A DNA stretch of 12,671 nucleotides from Hymenobacter sp. (GTDB taxonomy: Bacteria > Bacteroidota > Bacteroidia > Cytophagales > Hymenobacteraceae), in assembly GCA_025362615.1 (NCBI GenBank), contig JANYFQ010000698.1, positions 1-12,671 of the forward strand, written 5' to 3'. Positions 1 through 5,582 of this stretch are shown here, piece by piece (positions within the stretch are counted from its first letter, which is position 1; every line of letters starts with the position of its first letter). The notes below the pieces were generated by a model, which searched no databases, was not told where the DNA came from, and saw only the letters and a program-made list of their open reading frames with translations. Made by a program: the position numbers and the translations under genes.

Positions 1-1
1 C

Positions 2-52
2 GTGGGCGCGGAAGGCATCCTGGTGCTGCCGATTGAGAAAATGATTGCGTGA
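2..52 (+). CDS. hisG: ATP phosphoribosyltransferase HisG, C-terminal end only
   Basis: Only the last 16 codons and the TGA stop are in the window. They read VGAEGILVLPIEKMIA, which matches the usual C-terminal end of the long form of HisG, where the regulatory ACT-like domain finishes. HisG catalyses the first step of histidine synthesis, joining ATP and PRPP to make phosphoribosyl-ATP, and is normally feedback-inhibited by histidine through this domain. Its place directly ahead of hisD fits the Bacteroidota his operon order. The first palindromic repeat starts 6 bp after the stop. The identification rests on a short peptide plus context. Confidence 0.85.
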   Translation: MGAEGILVLPIEKMIA

Positions 53-58
53 GGCGGC

Positions 59-84
59 GTAACGCGGGTTTTCAACCCGCGCGT
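59..84 (+). repeat. his-junction palindromic repeat, copy 1 (forward)
   Basis: Reads GTAACGCGGG, then TTTTC, then AACCCGCGCGT. An 8-bp stem (63-70 with 74-81) closes a TTC loop. It starts 6 bp after the hisG stop and is nearly complementary to copy 3 at 150-176, with one mismatch over about 26 bp. Confidence 0.9.
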
Positions 85-106
85 ACGCTGCCCCGAGAAC
101 TTTCCT

Positions 107-133
107 GACGCACGGGTTTCAACCCCCGCGCCA
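107..133 (-). repeat. his-junction palindromic repeat, copy 2 (degenerate, reverse)
   Basis: A diverged copy lying between copies 1 and 3. It has the shorter centre GGGTTTCAACCCC, also seen in copy 5, and a damaged left arm (CGCACGGG instead of CGCGCGGG). The edges suggest reverse orientation, but its near symmetry makes this uncertain. Confidence 0.65.
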
Positions 134-149
134 TCCCCCAAACCGCCCT

Positions 150-176
150 GACGCGCGGGTTGAAAACCCGCGCTAC
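150..176 (-). repeat. his-junction palindromic repeat, copy 3 (reverse)
   Basis: Reads GACGCGCGGG, then TTGAA, then AACCCGCGCTAC, the reverse complement of the forward form. It ends 6 bp before the hisD ATG, so it fills the place where a ribosome binding site would be. No purine-rich Shine-Dalgarno sequence is visible between it and the start codon. Confidence 0.9.
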
Positions 177-182
177 CCCTCC

Positions 183-1463
183 ATGCAAGTCCACCTCAAC
201 CCGCCCCCGGCCACCTGGCCCGCGCTGCTCGCCCGCCCCGCAGCCGACGAATCGGCCGCCGTCGAGGCCACCGTGGCCGAAGTCTTCGCCGCCGTGGCGC
301 AAGACGGCGACGCCGCCCTGCGTGCCCTCAGCCAACGCTTCGGCGGCCCGGCGCTGGCCGACCTCAAAGTGAGCGCCGCCGAGTTGGCCGCCGCCGCCGC
401 CCAGGTGCCGGCCCCGTTGCAGGCCGCCATCCGGCAGGCCCGCGCCAATATCGGGGCGTTTCACGCGGCCCAGCGGCCGGCCGACGCCGTGGTCGAAACC
501 ATGCCGGGGGTGCGCTGCTGGCGGGCGGCGGTGGCCGTGCCGCGGGTGGGGCTCTACGTGCCGGGCGGCTCGGCGGCGTTGTTCAGCACCTTGCTCATGC
601 TGGGGGTGCCGGCGCGGCTGGCGGGCTGCGGCACGGTGGCCGTGTGTACGCCGCCGGGGCCGGACGGGGCGGTGCCGCCGGTCGTGCTGTTCACGGCCCA
701 ATTGCTGGGGTTGACCGACGTCTATAAGGTAGGCGGGGCGCAGGCGGTGGCGGCGCTGGCACTGGGCACCGAAACGGTGCCGGCGGTGGACAAGATTTTT
801 GGCCCCGGCAACCGCTACGTCACCGCCGCCAAGCAGCGGGCCGTGGCCCGGCACGCGGTGGCCATCGATATGCCCGCCGGCCCGTCGGAAGTCCTCGTCA
901 TCGCCGATGCGTCGGCCAACCCGGCCTTCGTGGCCGCCGACTTGCTCTCGCAGGCCGAACACGGGCCCGATTCGCAGGTGGTGCTTTTGACGGATTCCGA
1001 AGCCGTGCTGCTCGAAGTGCAGCAGGAACTCCTGCGCCAGAACGCCGCGCTGCCGCGCCGCGAAATCGCCGCCGCCGCCCTCGCCAACAGCCGCGCCGTG
1101 CTGCTGCCCGGCCCGGCCGAAATGCTGGCCTTTTCCAACGCCTACGCCCCCGAACACCTGATTCTGGCCGTGGCCGACCCCTTGGCGCTGGCCGCCGGGG
1201 TCGTTAACGCCGGGTCGGTGTTTCTGGGCCACCTCACGCCCGAGGCCGTGGGCGACTACGCTTCCGGCACCAACCACACGCTGCCCACGGCCGGGTATGC
1301 GCGGCAGTACGCGGGCGTGTCGCTCGATTCGTTTTTGAAGAAAATCACCTTCCAGCAGCTTTCGGCCGAAGGCTTGCGGAACGTGGGGCCGGTGGTTGAA
1401 ATCATGGCCGAAGCCGAAGGGCTGGCCGCCCACGGCCGGGCCGTGAGCTTGCGCCTGGCGGCG
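183..1463 (+). other. hisD: HisD domain: histidinol dehydrogenase
   Basis: Residues 1-427 are a full-length HisD, which oxidises L-histidinol to L-histidine in two NAD-dependent steps in the cytoplasm. Visible motifs include YVPGGSAALFST (about 125-136), DMPAGPSEVLVIAD (229-242), QAEHGPDSQ (257-265), APEHL (322-326) with the catalytic Glu-His pair at 324-325, GDYASGTNHTLPT (357-369) and SLDSFLKK (380-387). By comparison with E. coli HisD, the zinc ligands are Gln257, His260, Asp358 and His417, and all are present. The domain ends at a normal place, ten residues after the last zinc ligand, immediately before the repeat. The enzyme part therefore looks intact despite the missing stop codon. Confidence 0.95.
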
Positions 1464-2609
1464 GTAGCGCGGGTTTTCAACCCGCGCGTCGGGGCCGTTG
1501 AGGGAAATGAAACCCCGTCCGAACCCCCAACGCGCGGGTTTCAACCCCGCGCTACCGCTGCCCCGCTCTCCGCCCTCGTGCGCCCGCACCTGCAAGCCGT
1601 GAAGCCCTATTCTTCGGCCCGCGACGAGTTCGGGGGCCTGGCCCCGGTGATGCTCGACGCCAACGAAAACAGCCTGGGGTCGGTCGGCGGCGGCGATTAC
1701 GCCCGCTACCCCGACCCGCACCAGCGGGCCATCAAAACCCAACTCGCCGCCCTGAAAGGCGTGAGCGCCGACCAGATTTTCCTGGGCAACGGCTCCGACG
1801 AGGCCATCGACCTGCTCGTGCGCCTCGTCTGCCGCCCCGGCCACGACCGCCTCGTGGTGTGCCCGCCTACCTACGGGATGTACGAAGTATCGGCCGCCTT
1901 GCACGACGTAGCCGTTGAGACCCTGCTGCTTACGCCCGACTTTCAGCTCCCGCCCGATGCCGCCGCCCGCCTGGCCGGCTCCGACGCCCGGCTGCTCTTC
2001 CTCTGTTCGCCCAACAACCCCACCGGCAACCTGCTGGCCGCCGCCGCCGTGCAAACCGCCCTCGACCACTTCCGGGGCCTGGTGGTGGTGGACGAGGCCT
2101 ACGCCGACTTCGCCGATGCCCCCAGTTGGCTCACGCGCCTGGCCGACTATCCCAACCTGGTGGTGCTGCAAACCTTCAGCAAGGCCTGGGGCCTGGCCGG
2201 CCTGCGCCTGGGCGTGGCCTACGCCGCCGCCGCCCTCGTGGCCTACCTCAACAAAATCAAGCCGCCCTACAACCTTTCGCAGCCCACCCAGGCGGCGGCA
2301 TTACAAGCCCTAATCGCCGCCCCCGACCTGCCGGCGCTGCGCGACGGCCTGCGGGCGGGCCGCGAATTGCTGGCCGCCGAGTTGCCCCAACTGCCCCTTG
2401 TGGCCCACGTTTTCCCTTCCGATGCCAACTTTTTGCTCGTCCGCTTCTGCCCCGACGCCACGGCGGTGTACGAGTTCCTGCGCGGGCGCGGCATCGTTGT
2501 CCGCAACCGCAGCACGCAAGCCGGCTGCGCCAACTGCCTGCGCCTGACGGTGGGCACCCCGGAAGAAAATGCGTTGTTGCTGAATGCCCTACGGGCGTAC
2601 CCCGGCTAG
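183..2609 (+). CDS. hisD-hisC: Predicted HisD-HisC fusion: histidinol dehydrogenase plus histidinol-phosphate aminotransferase
   Basis: One uninterrupted reading frame of 808 codons holds a complete HisD (residues 1-427), a linker of about 30 residues translated from two palindromic repeats (residues 428-457), and a complete HisC (about 459-808). No stop follows the HisD part and no ATG precedes the HisC part in frame. The only in-frame alternative start seen near the HisC beginning is a GTG at 1578, just inside the domain. The ATG at 183 places HisD at normal length. HisC acts two steps before HisD (imidazole-acetol phosphate to histidinol phosphate, dephosphorylated by HisB, then oxidised by HisD), so a fused enzyme would hold non-consecutive steps. 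The two genes are normally separate neighbours. The fusion is read directly from the sequence; that a single polypeptide is made is inference. Confidence 0.85.
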   Translation: MQVHLNPPPATWPALLARPAADESAAVEATVAEVFAAVAQDGDAALRALSQRFGGPALADLKVSAAELAAAAAQVPAPLQAAIRQARANIGAFHAAQRPADAVVETMPGVRCWRAAVAVPRVGLYVPGGSAALFSTLLMLGVPARLAGCGTVAVCTPPGPDGAVPPVVLFTAQLLGLTDVYKVGGAQAVAALALGTETVPAVDKIFGPGNRYVTAAKQRAVARHAVAIDMPAGPSEVLVIADASANPAFVAADLLSQAEHGPDSQVVLLTDSEAVLLEVQQELLRQNAALPRREIAAAALANSRAVLLPGPAEMLAFSNAYAPEHLILAVADPLALAAGVVNAGSVFLGHLTPEAVGDYASGTNHTLPTAGYARQYAGVSLDSFLKKITFQQLSAEGLRNVGPVVEIMAEAEGLAAHGRAVSLRLAAVARVFNPRVGAVEGNETPSEPPTRGFQPRATAAPLSALVRPHLQAVKPYSSARDEFGGLAPVMLDANENSLGSVGGGDYARYPDPHQRAIKTQLAALKGVSADQIFLGNGSDEAIDLLVRLVCRPGHDRLVVCPPTYGMYEVSAALHDVAVETLLLTPDFQLPPDAAARLAGSDARLLFLCSPNNPTGNLLAAAAVQTALDHFRGLVVVDEAYADFADAPSWLTRLADYPNLVVLQTFSKAWGLAGLRLGVAYAAAALVAYLNKIKPPYNLSQPTQAAALQALIAAPDLPALRDGLRAGRELLAAELPQLPLVAHVFPSDANFLLVRFCPDATAVYEFLRGRGIVVRNRSTQAGCANCLRLTVGTPEENALLLNALRAYPG
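1464..1490 (+). repeat. his-junction palindromic repeat, copy 4 (forward), inside the reading frame
   Basis: Reads GTAGCGCGGG, then TTTTC, then AACCCGCGCGTC, and is translated as VARVFNPRV. In this frame its potential TAG stop (1465-1467) is not read. It forms an inverted pair with copy 5. Confidence 0.92.
1530..1555 (-). repeat. his-junction palindromic repeat, copy 5 (reverse), inside the reading frame
   Basis: Reads ACGCGCGGG, then TTTCA, then ACCCCGCGCTAC, and is translated within TRGFQPRAT. It has the shorter centre shared with copy 2. Its arms pair with those of copy 4 across about 40 nt. Confidence 0.88.
1557..2609 (+). other. hisC: HisC domain: histidinol-phosphate aminotransferase
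   Basis: Residues 459-808 are a fold-type I, PLP-dependent aminotransferase of normal HisC length (about 350 residues). It converts imidazole-acetol phosphate and glutamate to histidinol phosphate and 2-oxoglutarate. Motifs in order are LVRPHLQAVKPYSSARDEF near the start, DANENSLG (492-499), YARYPDP (506-512), GNGSDEAIDLL (535-545), PPTYGMY (561-567), SPNNPTGN (609-616), VVDEAYADF (635-643), and TFSKAWGLAGLRLG (664-677), where Lys667 is the PLP lysine. RNRSTQAGCANCLRLTVG near the end is also typical. Homologues usually begin a few residues before LVRPHL with their own ATG, which is absent here. A GTG at 1578 could start a slightly shortened separate HisC. Confidence 0.93.
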
Positions 2610-2613
2610 TCGT

Positions 2614-2687
2614 CCGCCCGCTTGTCACCAAGCTTTCCGGGGCCGCCGTTCAACGATTAGCGGGCGGGCGGCAAAAAAGCCGCCCGC
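2614..2687 (+). promoter_or_regulatory. Hairpin with possible competing pairing between hisC and hisB
   Basis: A perfect 9-bp GC stem, GCGGGCGGC (2664-2672) with GCCGCCCGC (2679-2687), closes an A6 loop. No T tract follows, so it is not a standard terminator. Upstream, CCGCCCGCT (2614-2622) is complementary to AGCGGGCGG (2659-2667), which overlaps the left arm, so two mutually exclusive structures are possible. The hairpin is clear; a regulatory role is inference. Confidence 0.45.
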
Positions 2688-2708
2688 ACCGCCCCGTCCT
2701 CGCGTCCC

Positions 2709-2785
2709 AATCTGCGAAATCACGGTTAATCAGCGCCAATCAGTGATTCAGTGAAACCATTCAAAAATCAGCCTAAAAATCAGTG
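2709..2785 (+). repeat. Phased AATCAGYG-type tandem repeat before hisB
   Basis: Related octamers begin at 2709 (AATCTGCG), 2718 (AATCACGG), 2728 (AATCAGCG), 2738 (AATCAGTG), 2746 (ATTCAGTG), 2766 (AATCAGCC) and 2778 (AATCAGTG). The first five are spaced 8-10 bp apart, close to one DNA turn. The final GTG of the last unit is the hisB start codon. Confidence 0.6.
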
Positions 2786-3898
2786 ATTAAGGTCCTCTTC
2801 ATCGACCGCGACGGCACCGTCCTCGTCGAGCCCCAGCCCAGCCAGCAAATCGATAGCCTCGACAAATTTGCGTTCCTGCCCGGTGCCATCACGGCCCTGG
2901 CGCGGCTGGCCGCCGAAACCGACTACGAGCTGGTGCTCGTCAGCAACCAGGACGGCCTGGGCACGGCCAGCTTCCCCGAAGCCGACTTTTGGCCGCCGCA
3001 CCGTTTGATGCAGGAAATCCTGGCAGGGGAGGGGGTGCGCTTCGCCGCCGAACTCATCGACCGCAGCTTCCCGCACGAAAACCTGCCCACCCGCAAGCCC
3101 GGCCTGGGCCTGCTGGCCCACTACCTCGACCCCGCCCACGGCTACGACCTGGCCAACTCCTACGTGCTGGGCGACCGCGCCACCGACGTGCAGCTCGCCG
3201 AAAACCTGGGCTGCCGCGCCATCCTGCTCGCCGACCCGCTGGCTGACACCGCCGCGCCCGACCCCCGCGCCGCCCTCACCACGCTGAGCTGGCCCGAAAT
3301 TTACCGGTTCCTGCGCTACCCCGCCCGCACGGCCGTAGTCCAACGCACCACCAACGAAACCCACATCGACATCCGCCTCAACCTCGACGGCACCGGGCAG
3401 TGCGCCATCGCCACCGGCCTGGGGTTTTTCGACCATATGCTCGAACAACTGGGCAAGCACGGCGGCCTGGACTTACACATAAGTGTAAAAGGCGACCTGC
3501 ACATTGACGAGCACCACACCGTCGAAGACACCGCCCTGGCCCTGGGCACGGCCTTTGCCGAAGCCCTGGGCGACAAGCGCGGCCTGGCCCGCTACGGCTT
3601 CCTGCTGCCCATGGACGAGGCCCTGGCCCAGGCCGCCATCGACTTCTCGGGCCGCCCCTGGCTGGTGTGGGACGCGGACTTCCGGCGCGAGAAAATCGGC
3701 GACGTGCCCACCGAGCTGTTCTTTCACTTCTTCAAGTCCTTCACCGACAACGCCCGCTGCAACCTCAACGTCAAATGCACGGCCGATAACGAGCACCACA
3801 AAATCGAAGCCATCTTCAAGGCCGTGGCCAAGGCCATGCGGGCCGCCCTGCGCCGCGACGAGAGCCTGGCCATCCCCAGCACGAAGGGCGTGTTGTAG
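2783..3898 (+). CDS. hisB: Bifunctional histidinol-phosphatase / imidazoleglycerol-phosphate dehydratase HisB
   Basis: The 371-residue protein carries out two steps: dehydration of imidazoleglycerol phosphate and dephosphorylation of histidinol phosphate. The N-terminal HAD phosphatase has DRDGT (8-12, nucleophile Asp8 and acid/base Asp10), VSNQDGLG, TRKPG and LGDRATD. The C-terminal dehydratase, from about residue 185, has GFFDHMLEQLGKHGG, DEHHTVEDTALALG, DEALAQAAIDFSGRP and NEHHKIEAIFKAVAKAMR, including its metal-binding histidines. The cysteines of the zinc loop known in E. coli HisB are absent; that segment reads DRSFPHENLPTRKPG. The start is GTG at 2783, giving the expected MIKVLFIDRDGT beginning. 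No strong ribosome binding site precedes it. A run of AT-rich codons at 3473-3489 departs from the local codon use. Confidence 0.95.
   Translation: MIKVLFIDRDGTVLVEPQPSQQIDSLDKFAFLPGAITALARLAAETDYELVLVSNQDGLGTASFPEADFWPPHRLMQEILAGEGVRFAAELIDRSFPHENLPTRKPGLGLLAHYLDPAHGYDLANSYVLGDRATDVQLAENLGCRAILLADPLADTAAPDPRAALTTLSWPEIYRFLRYPARTAVVQRTTNETHIDIRLNLDGTGQCAIATGLGFFDHMLEQLGKHGGLDLHISVKGDLHIDEHHTVEDTALALGTAFAEALGDKRGLARYGFLLPMDEALAQAAIDFSGRPWLVWDADFRREKIGDVPTELFFHFFKSFTDNARCNLNVKCTADNEHHKIEAIFKAVAKAMRAALRRDESLAIPSTKGVL
3473..3489. promoter_or_regulatory. AT-rich palindrome inside hisB
   Basis: TTACAC (3473-3478) and GTGTAA (3483-3488) flank ATAA within the dehydratase coding region. It is encoded by TTA CAC ATA AGT GTA AAA, a cluster of codons that are otherwise scarce in this GC-rich operon. 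Read on the minus strand, a similar word (TTTACAC, three bases, TGTG) recurs before hisH at 3976-3991. A regulatory role is only a suggestion. Confidence 0.3.
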
Positions 3899-3911
3899 CG
3901 TGTTGTGGGCG

Positions 3912-3938
3912 GTAGCGCGGGTTTTTAACCCGCGCGTC
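3912..3938 (+). repeat. his-junction palindromic repeat, copy 6 (forward, unpaired)
   Basis: Reads GTAGCGCGGG, then TTTTTA, then ACCCGCGCGTC, starting 13 bp after the hisB stop. It differs from copy 4 by one base in the loop (TTTTTA for TTTTCA). No reverse partner is seen before hisH, so this is a solitary copy. Confidence 0.9.
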
Positions 3939-3999
3939 CCCACCCCAGAACAGCCCCAAACCCAGTAAACCATCATTCACAAATGTGTAAACATGCTCC

Positions 4000-4590
4000 A
4001 TGCAAGTAGCCGTCGTCGATTACAAAGGCGGCAACGTGCAGTCCGTTCTTTTCGCCCTCGAACGCCTCGGCGTGTCGGCCACCCTCACCGCCGACCCCGC
4101 CGTGTTGCGCCAAGCCGACCGCGTGCTCTTCCCCGGCGAGGGCGAAGCCTCGTCGGCCATGCACGCCCTGCGCGCGTCGGGCCTTGACCTCGTGTTGCCC
4201 ACTCTCACGCAGCCCTTTCTGGGCATTTGCCTGGGGATGCAGCTCCTGGGCCGGCGCAGCGCCGAGGGCGGCGGCACGGCGTTGCTGGATTTGCTGCCCT
4301 TTGCGGTCGAGCGCTTCGCGCCCGCCCCTGGCATCAAAGTCCCGCACATGGGCTGGAACACGCTGCACCGCGCCCAAGGGCCGCTTTTTGAGGGCCTGGC
4401 GGCCGACGCCCACGTTTATTTCGTCCACAGCTACGCCGCCCCGGTGGGCACCTACACCCTCGCCGAAGCCCATCACCCGGCTGCGTTCAGCGCCGCCGTG
4501 CAGCACGGCAACTTCTACGGCGTACAGTTCCACGTCGAAAAAAGCGGCCCCGCCGGTGCCCGTATTTTGCAAAACTTTTTGAACCTATAG
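4000..4590 (+). CDS. hisH: Imidazole glycerol phosphate synthase, glutaminase subunit HisH
   Basis: The 196-residue class I glutamine amidotransferase hydrolyses glutamine and passes ammonia to HisF, with which it forms the IGP synthase. Motifs are VVDYKGGNVQSV (5-16), FPGEGEASSAM (44-54, oxyanion region), GICLGMQLLG with nucleophile Cys77, VPHMGWN (114-120), FVHSY (141-145) and QFHVEKSG (176-183). His178 and Glu180 of the catalytic triad are present, but the intervening residue is Val where the family normally has Pro (HPE). The ATG at 4000 gives the standard length; an ATG at 3993 is in another frame. The gene lies between hisB and hisA as in other Bacteroidota operons. The glutaminase is probably active, since all three triad residues remain. 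Confidence 0.95.
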   Translation: MQVAVVDYKGGNVQSVLFALERLGVSATLTADPAVLRQADRVLFPGEGEASSAMHALRASGLDLVLPTLTQPFLGICLGMQLLGRRSAEGGGTALLDLLPFAVERFAPAPGIKVPHMGWNTLHRAQGPLFEGLAADAHVYFVHSYAAPVGTYTLAEAHHPAAFSAAVQHGNFYGVQFHVEKSGPAGARILQNFLNL

Positions 4591-4607
4591 GCAATGAGTT
4601 ATCATCT

Positions 4608-4706
4608 TTTAGCGGATGGCTGTTGGCTCGACGTTCAGCATTCGGCACTTCGTTAATACGCGGGGGTTCAAATGCACTCCCAAAAAGCCAACAGCCATCA
4701 GCTAAA
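4608..4706. repeat. Inverted repeat spanning the hisH-hisA gap
   Basis: A 21-bp arm (4608-4628, containing GATGGCTGTTGGCT) is matched by its reverse complement at 4686-4706 (AGCCAACAGCCATC) with one mismatch and a 57-bp loop. The loop contains CGCGGGGGTTCAA (4660-4672), loosely like half of the his-junction repeat. It fills most of the gap and belongs to a different repeat type from the junction palindromes. Confidence 0.8.
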
Positions 4707-4729
4707 GGCGAACAGCTTAAAAAAAACCC

Positions 4730-5446
4730 ATGGACATCATCCCCGCCATCGACCTCATCAACGGCCAGTGCGTGCGCCTGAGCGCGGGCGACTTCGCCCG
4801 CCAAACCACCTACGATTCCGACCCGCTGGCCGTGGCCCAGCGCTTCGAGCAGGCCGGGGTGCGCCGCCTGCACGTCGTGGACCTCGACGGTGCCCGCGCC
4901 GGCCGCCCCGTCCACCTGGCCGTGCTCGAACGCTTGGCCCGCCACACCGGCCTGGCCATCGACGCGGGCGGCGGCATTCAGTCCGACGAAAGCCTCACGC
5001 AGGTACTGGCCGCCGGTGCCCGGCACATTACCGCCGGCAGCATCGCCGTGCGTTCGCCCGCCACGGTGCGCGGCTGGCTGCAGGCCCACGGCCCGGACGT
5101 CGTCTTCGTCGGGGCCGATTTTCGGGCGGGCTACGTCCTCACCGGGGCTTGGGCCGAAGCCAGCGCCCGCCCCGTCGCGGAGTTCGTGGCGGCCTACGTG
5201 GGGGAGGGGGCCACGACGTTCATCGCCACCGACGTGAGCAAGGACGGCCTGCTGCAAGGCCCCAGCCTGCGGGCGTACCAGGCCCTGGCCGCCGCCGTCC
5301 CCCCGGCCTGCCTCATCGCCAGCGGCGGCGTGACGACCGTCGCCGACCTCGAAGCCCTGGCCCTGGCCGGGGTCAGCGGGGCCATCATCGGCAAGGCGTT
5401 GTACGAAGGCACCATTGCGCTGCCCGACTTGCGCCGGTTCCTGTAA
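4730..5446 (+). CDS. hisA: Phosphoribosylformimino-AICAR ribotide isomerase HisA
   Basis: The 238-residue TIM-barrel enzyme opens the ribose ring of ProFAR to give PRFAR, the substrate of HisH-HisF. The catalytic aspartates are Asp8 in PAIDLINGQCVRL and Asp130 in VGADFRAG. Phosphate-binding loops are visible at DAGGGIQ (78-84), TAGSIAV (101-107), TDVSKDGLLQG (168-178) and ASGGVTT. The ATG at 4730 gives the canonical MDIIPAIDL start. The TAA stop at 5444-5446 lies within the left edge of palindromic repeat copy 7, so the repeat supplies the stop codon and has probably replaced the original 3' end. The last residues (LPDLRRFL) look normal, so little or no coding sequence seems lost. Confidence 0.96.
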   Translation: MDIIPAIDLINGQCVRLSAGDFARQTTYDSDPLAVAQRFEQAGVRRLHVVDLDGARAGRPVHLAVLERLARHTGLAIDAGGGIQSDESLTQVLAAGARHITAGSIAVRSPATVRGWLQAHGPDVVFVGADFRAGYVLTGAWAEASARPVAEFVAAYVGEGATTFIATDVSKDGLLQGPSLRAYQALAAAVPPACLIASGGVTTVADLEALALAGVSGAIIGKALYEGTIALPDLRRFL

Positions 5447-5469
5447 CGCGGGTTTTCAACCCGCGCGCC
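5443..5469 (+). repeat. his-junction palindromic repeat, copy 7 (forward)
   Basis: Reads GTAACGCGGG, then TTTTC, then AACCCGCGCGCC. The TAA at its left edge is the hisA stop codon. A 23-nt segment is perfectly complementary to copy 8. Confidence 0.92.
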
Positions 5470-5491
5470 CGGCTGATGCTTGCGCCGAAAG

Positions 5492-5504
5492 CCTCGCGGG
5501 TTGA
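5492..5504 (-). repeat. Half copy of the palindromic repeat
   Basis: CCTCGCGGGTTGA is identical to the left part of copy 8 (5554-5566), then diverges into TTTTTTG. It is probably a truncated or decayed reverse copy between copies 7 and 8. Confidence 0.6.
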
Positions 5505-5553
5505 TTTTTTGCCGCAAATGGTTGTTTTGAAGCCAATTGTTAGATTCCCCAAA

Positions 5554-5579
5554 CCTCGCGGGTTGAAAACCCGCGTTAC
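5554..5579 (-). repeat. his-junction palindromic repeat, copy 8 (reverse)
   Basis: Reads CCTCGCGGG, then TTGAAA, then ACCCGCGTTAC. It ends 3 bp before the hisF ATG, leaving no room for a ribosome binding site outside the hairpin. Confidence 0.92.
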
Positions 5580-5582
5580 CTC

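Noticed and set aside
72..2171. A 699-codon open frame on the minus strand opposite hisD-hisC
   Set aside because: It is a shadow caused by high GC at third codon positions. Its composition (Gly, His, Val, Arg, Gln rich) fits no protein family, while the plus strand encodes clear HisD and HisC motifs.
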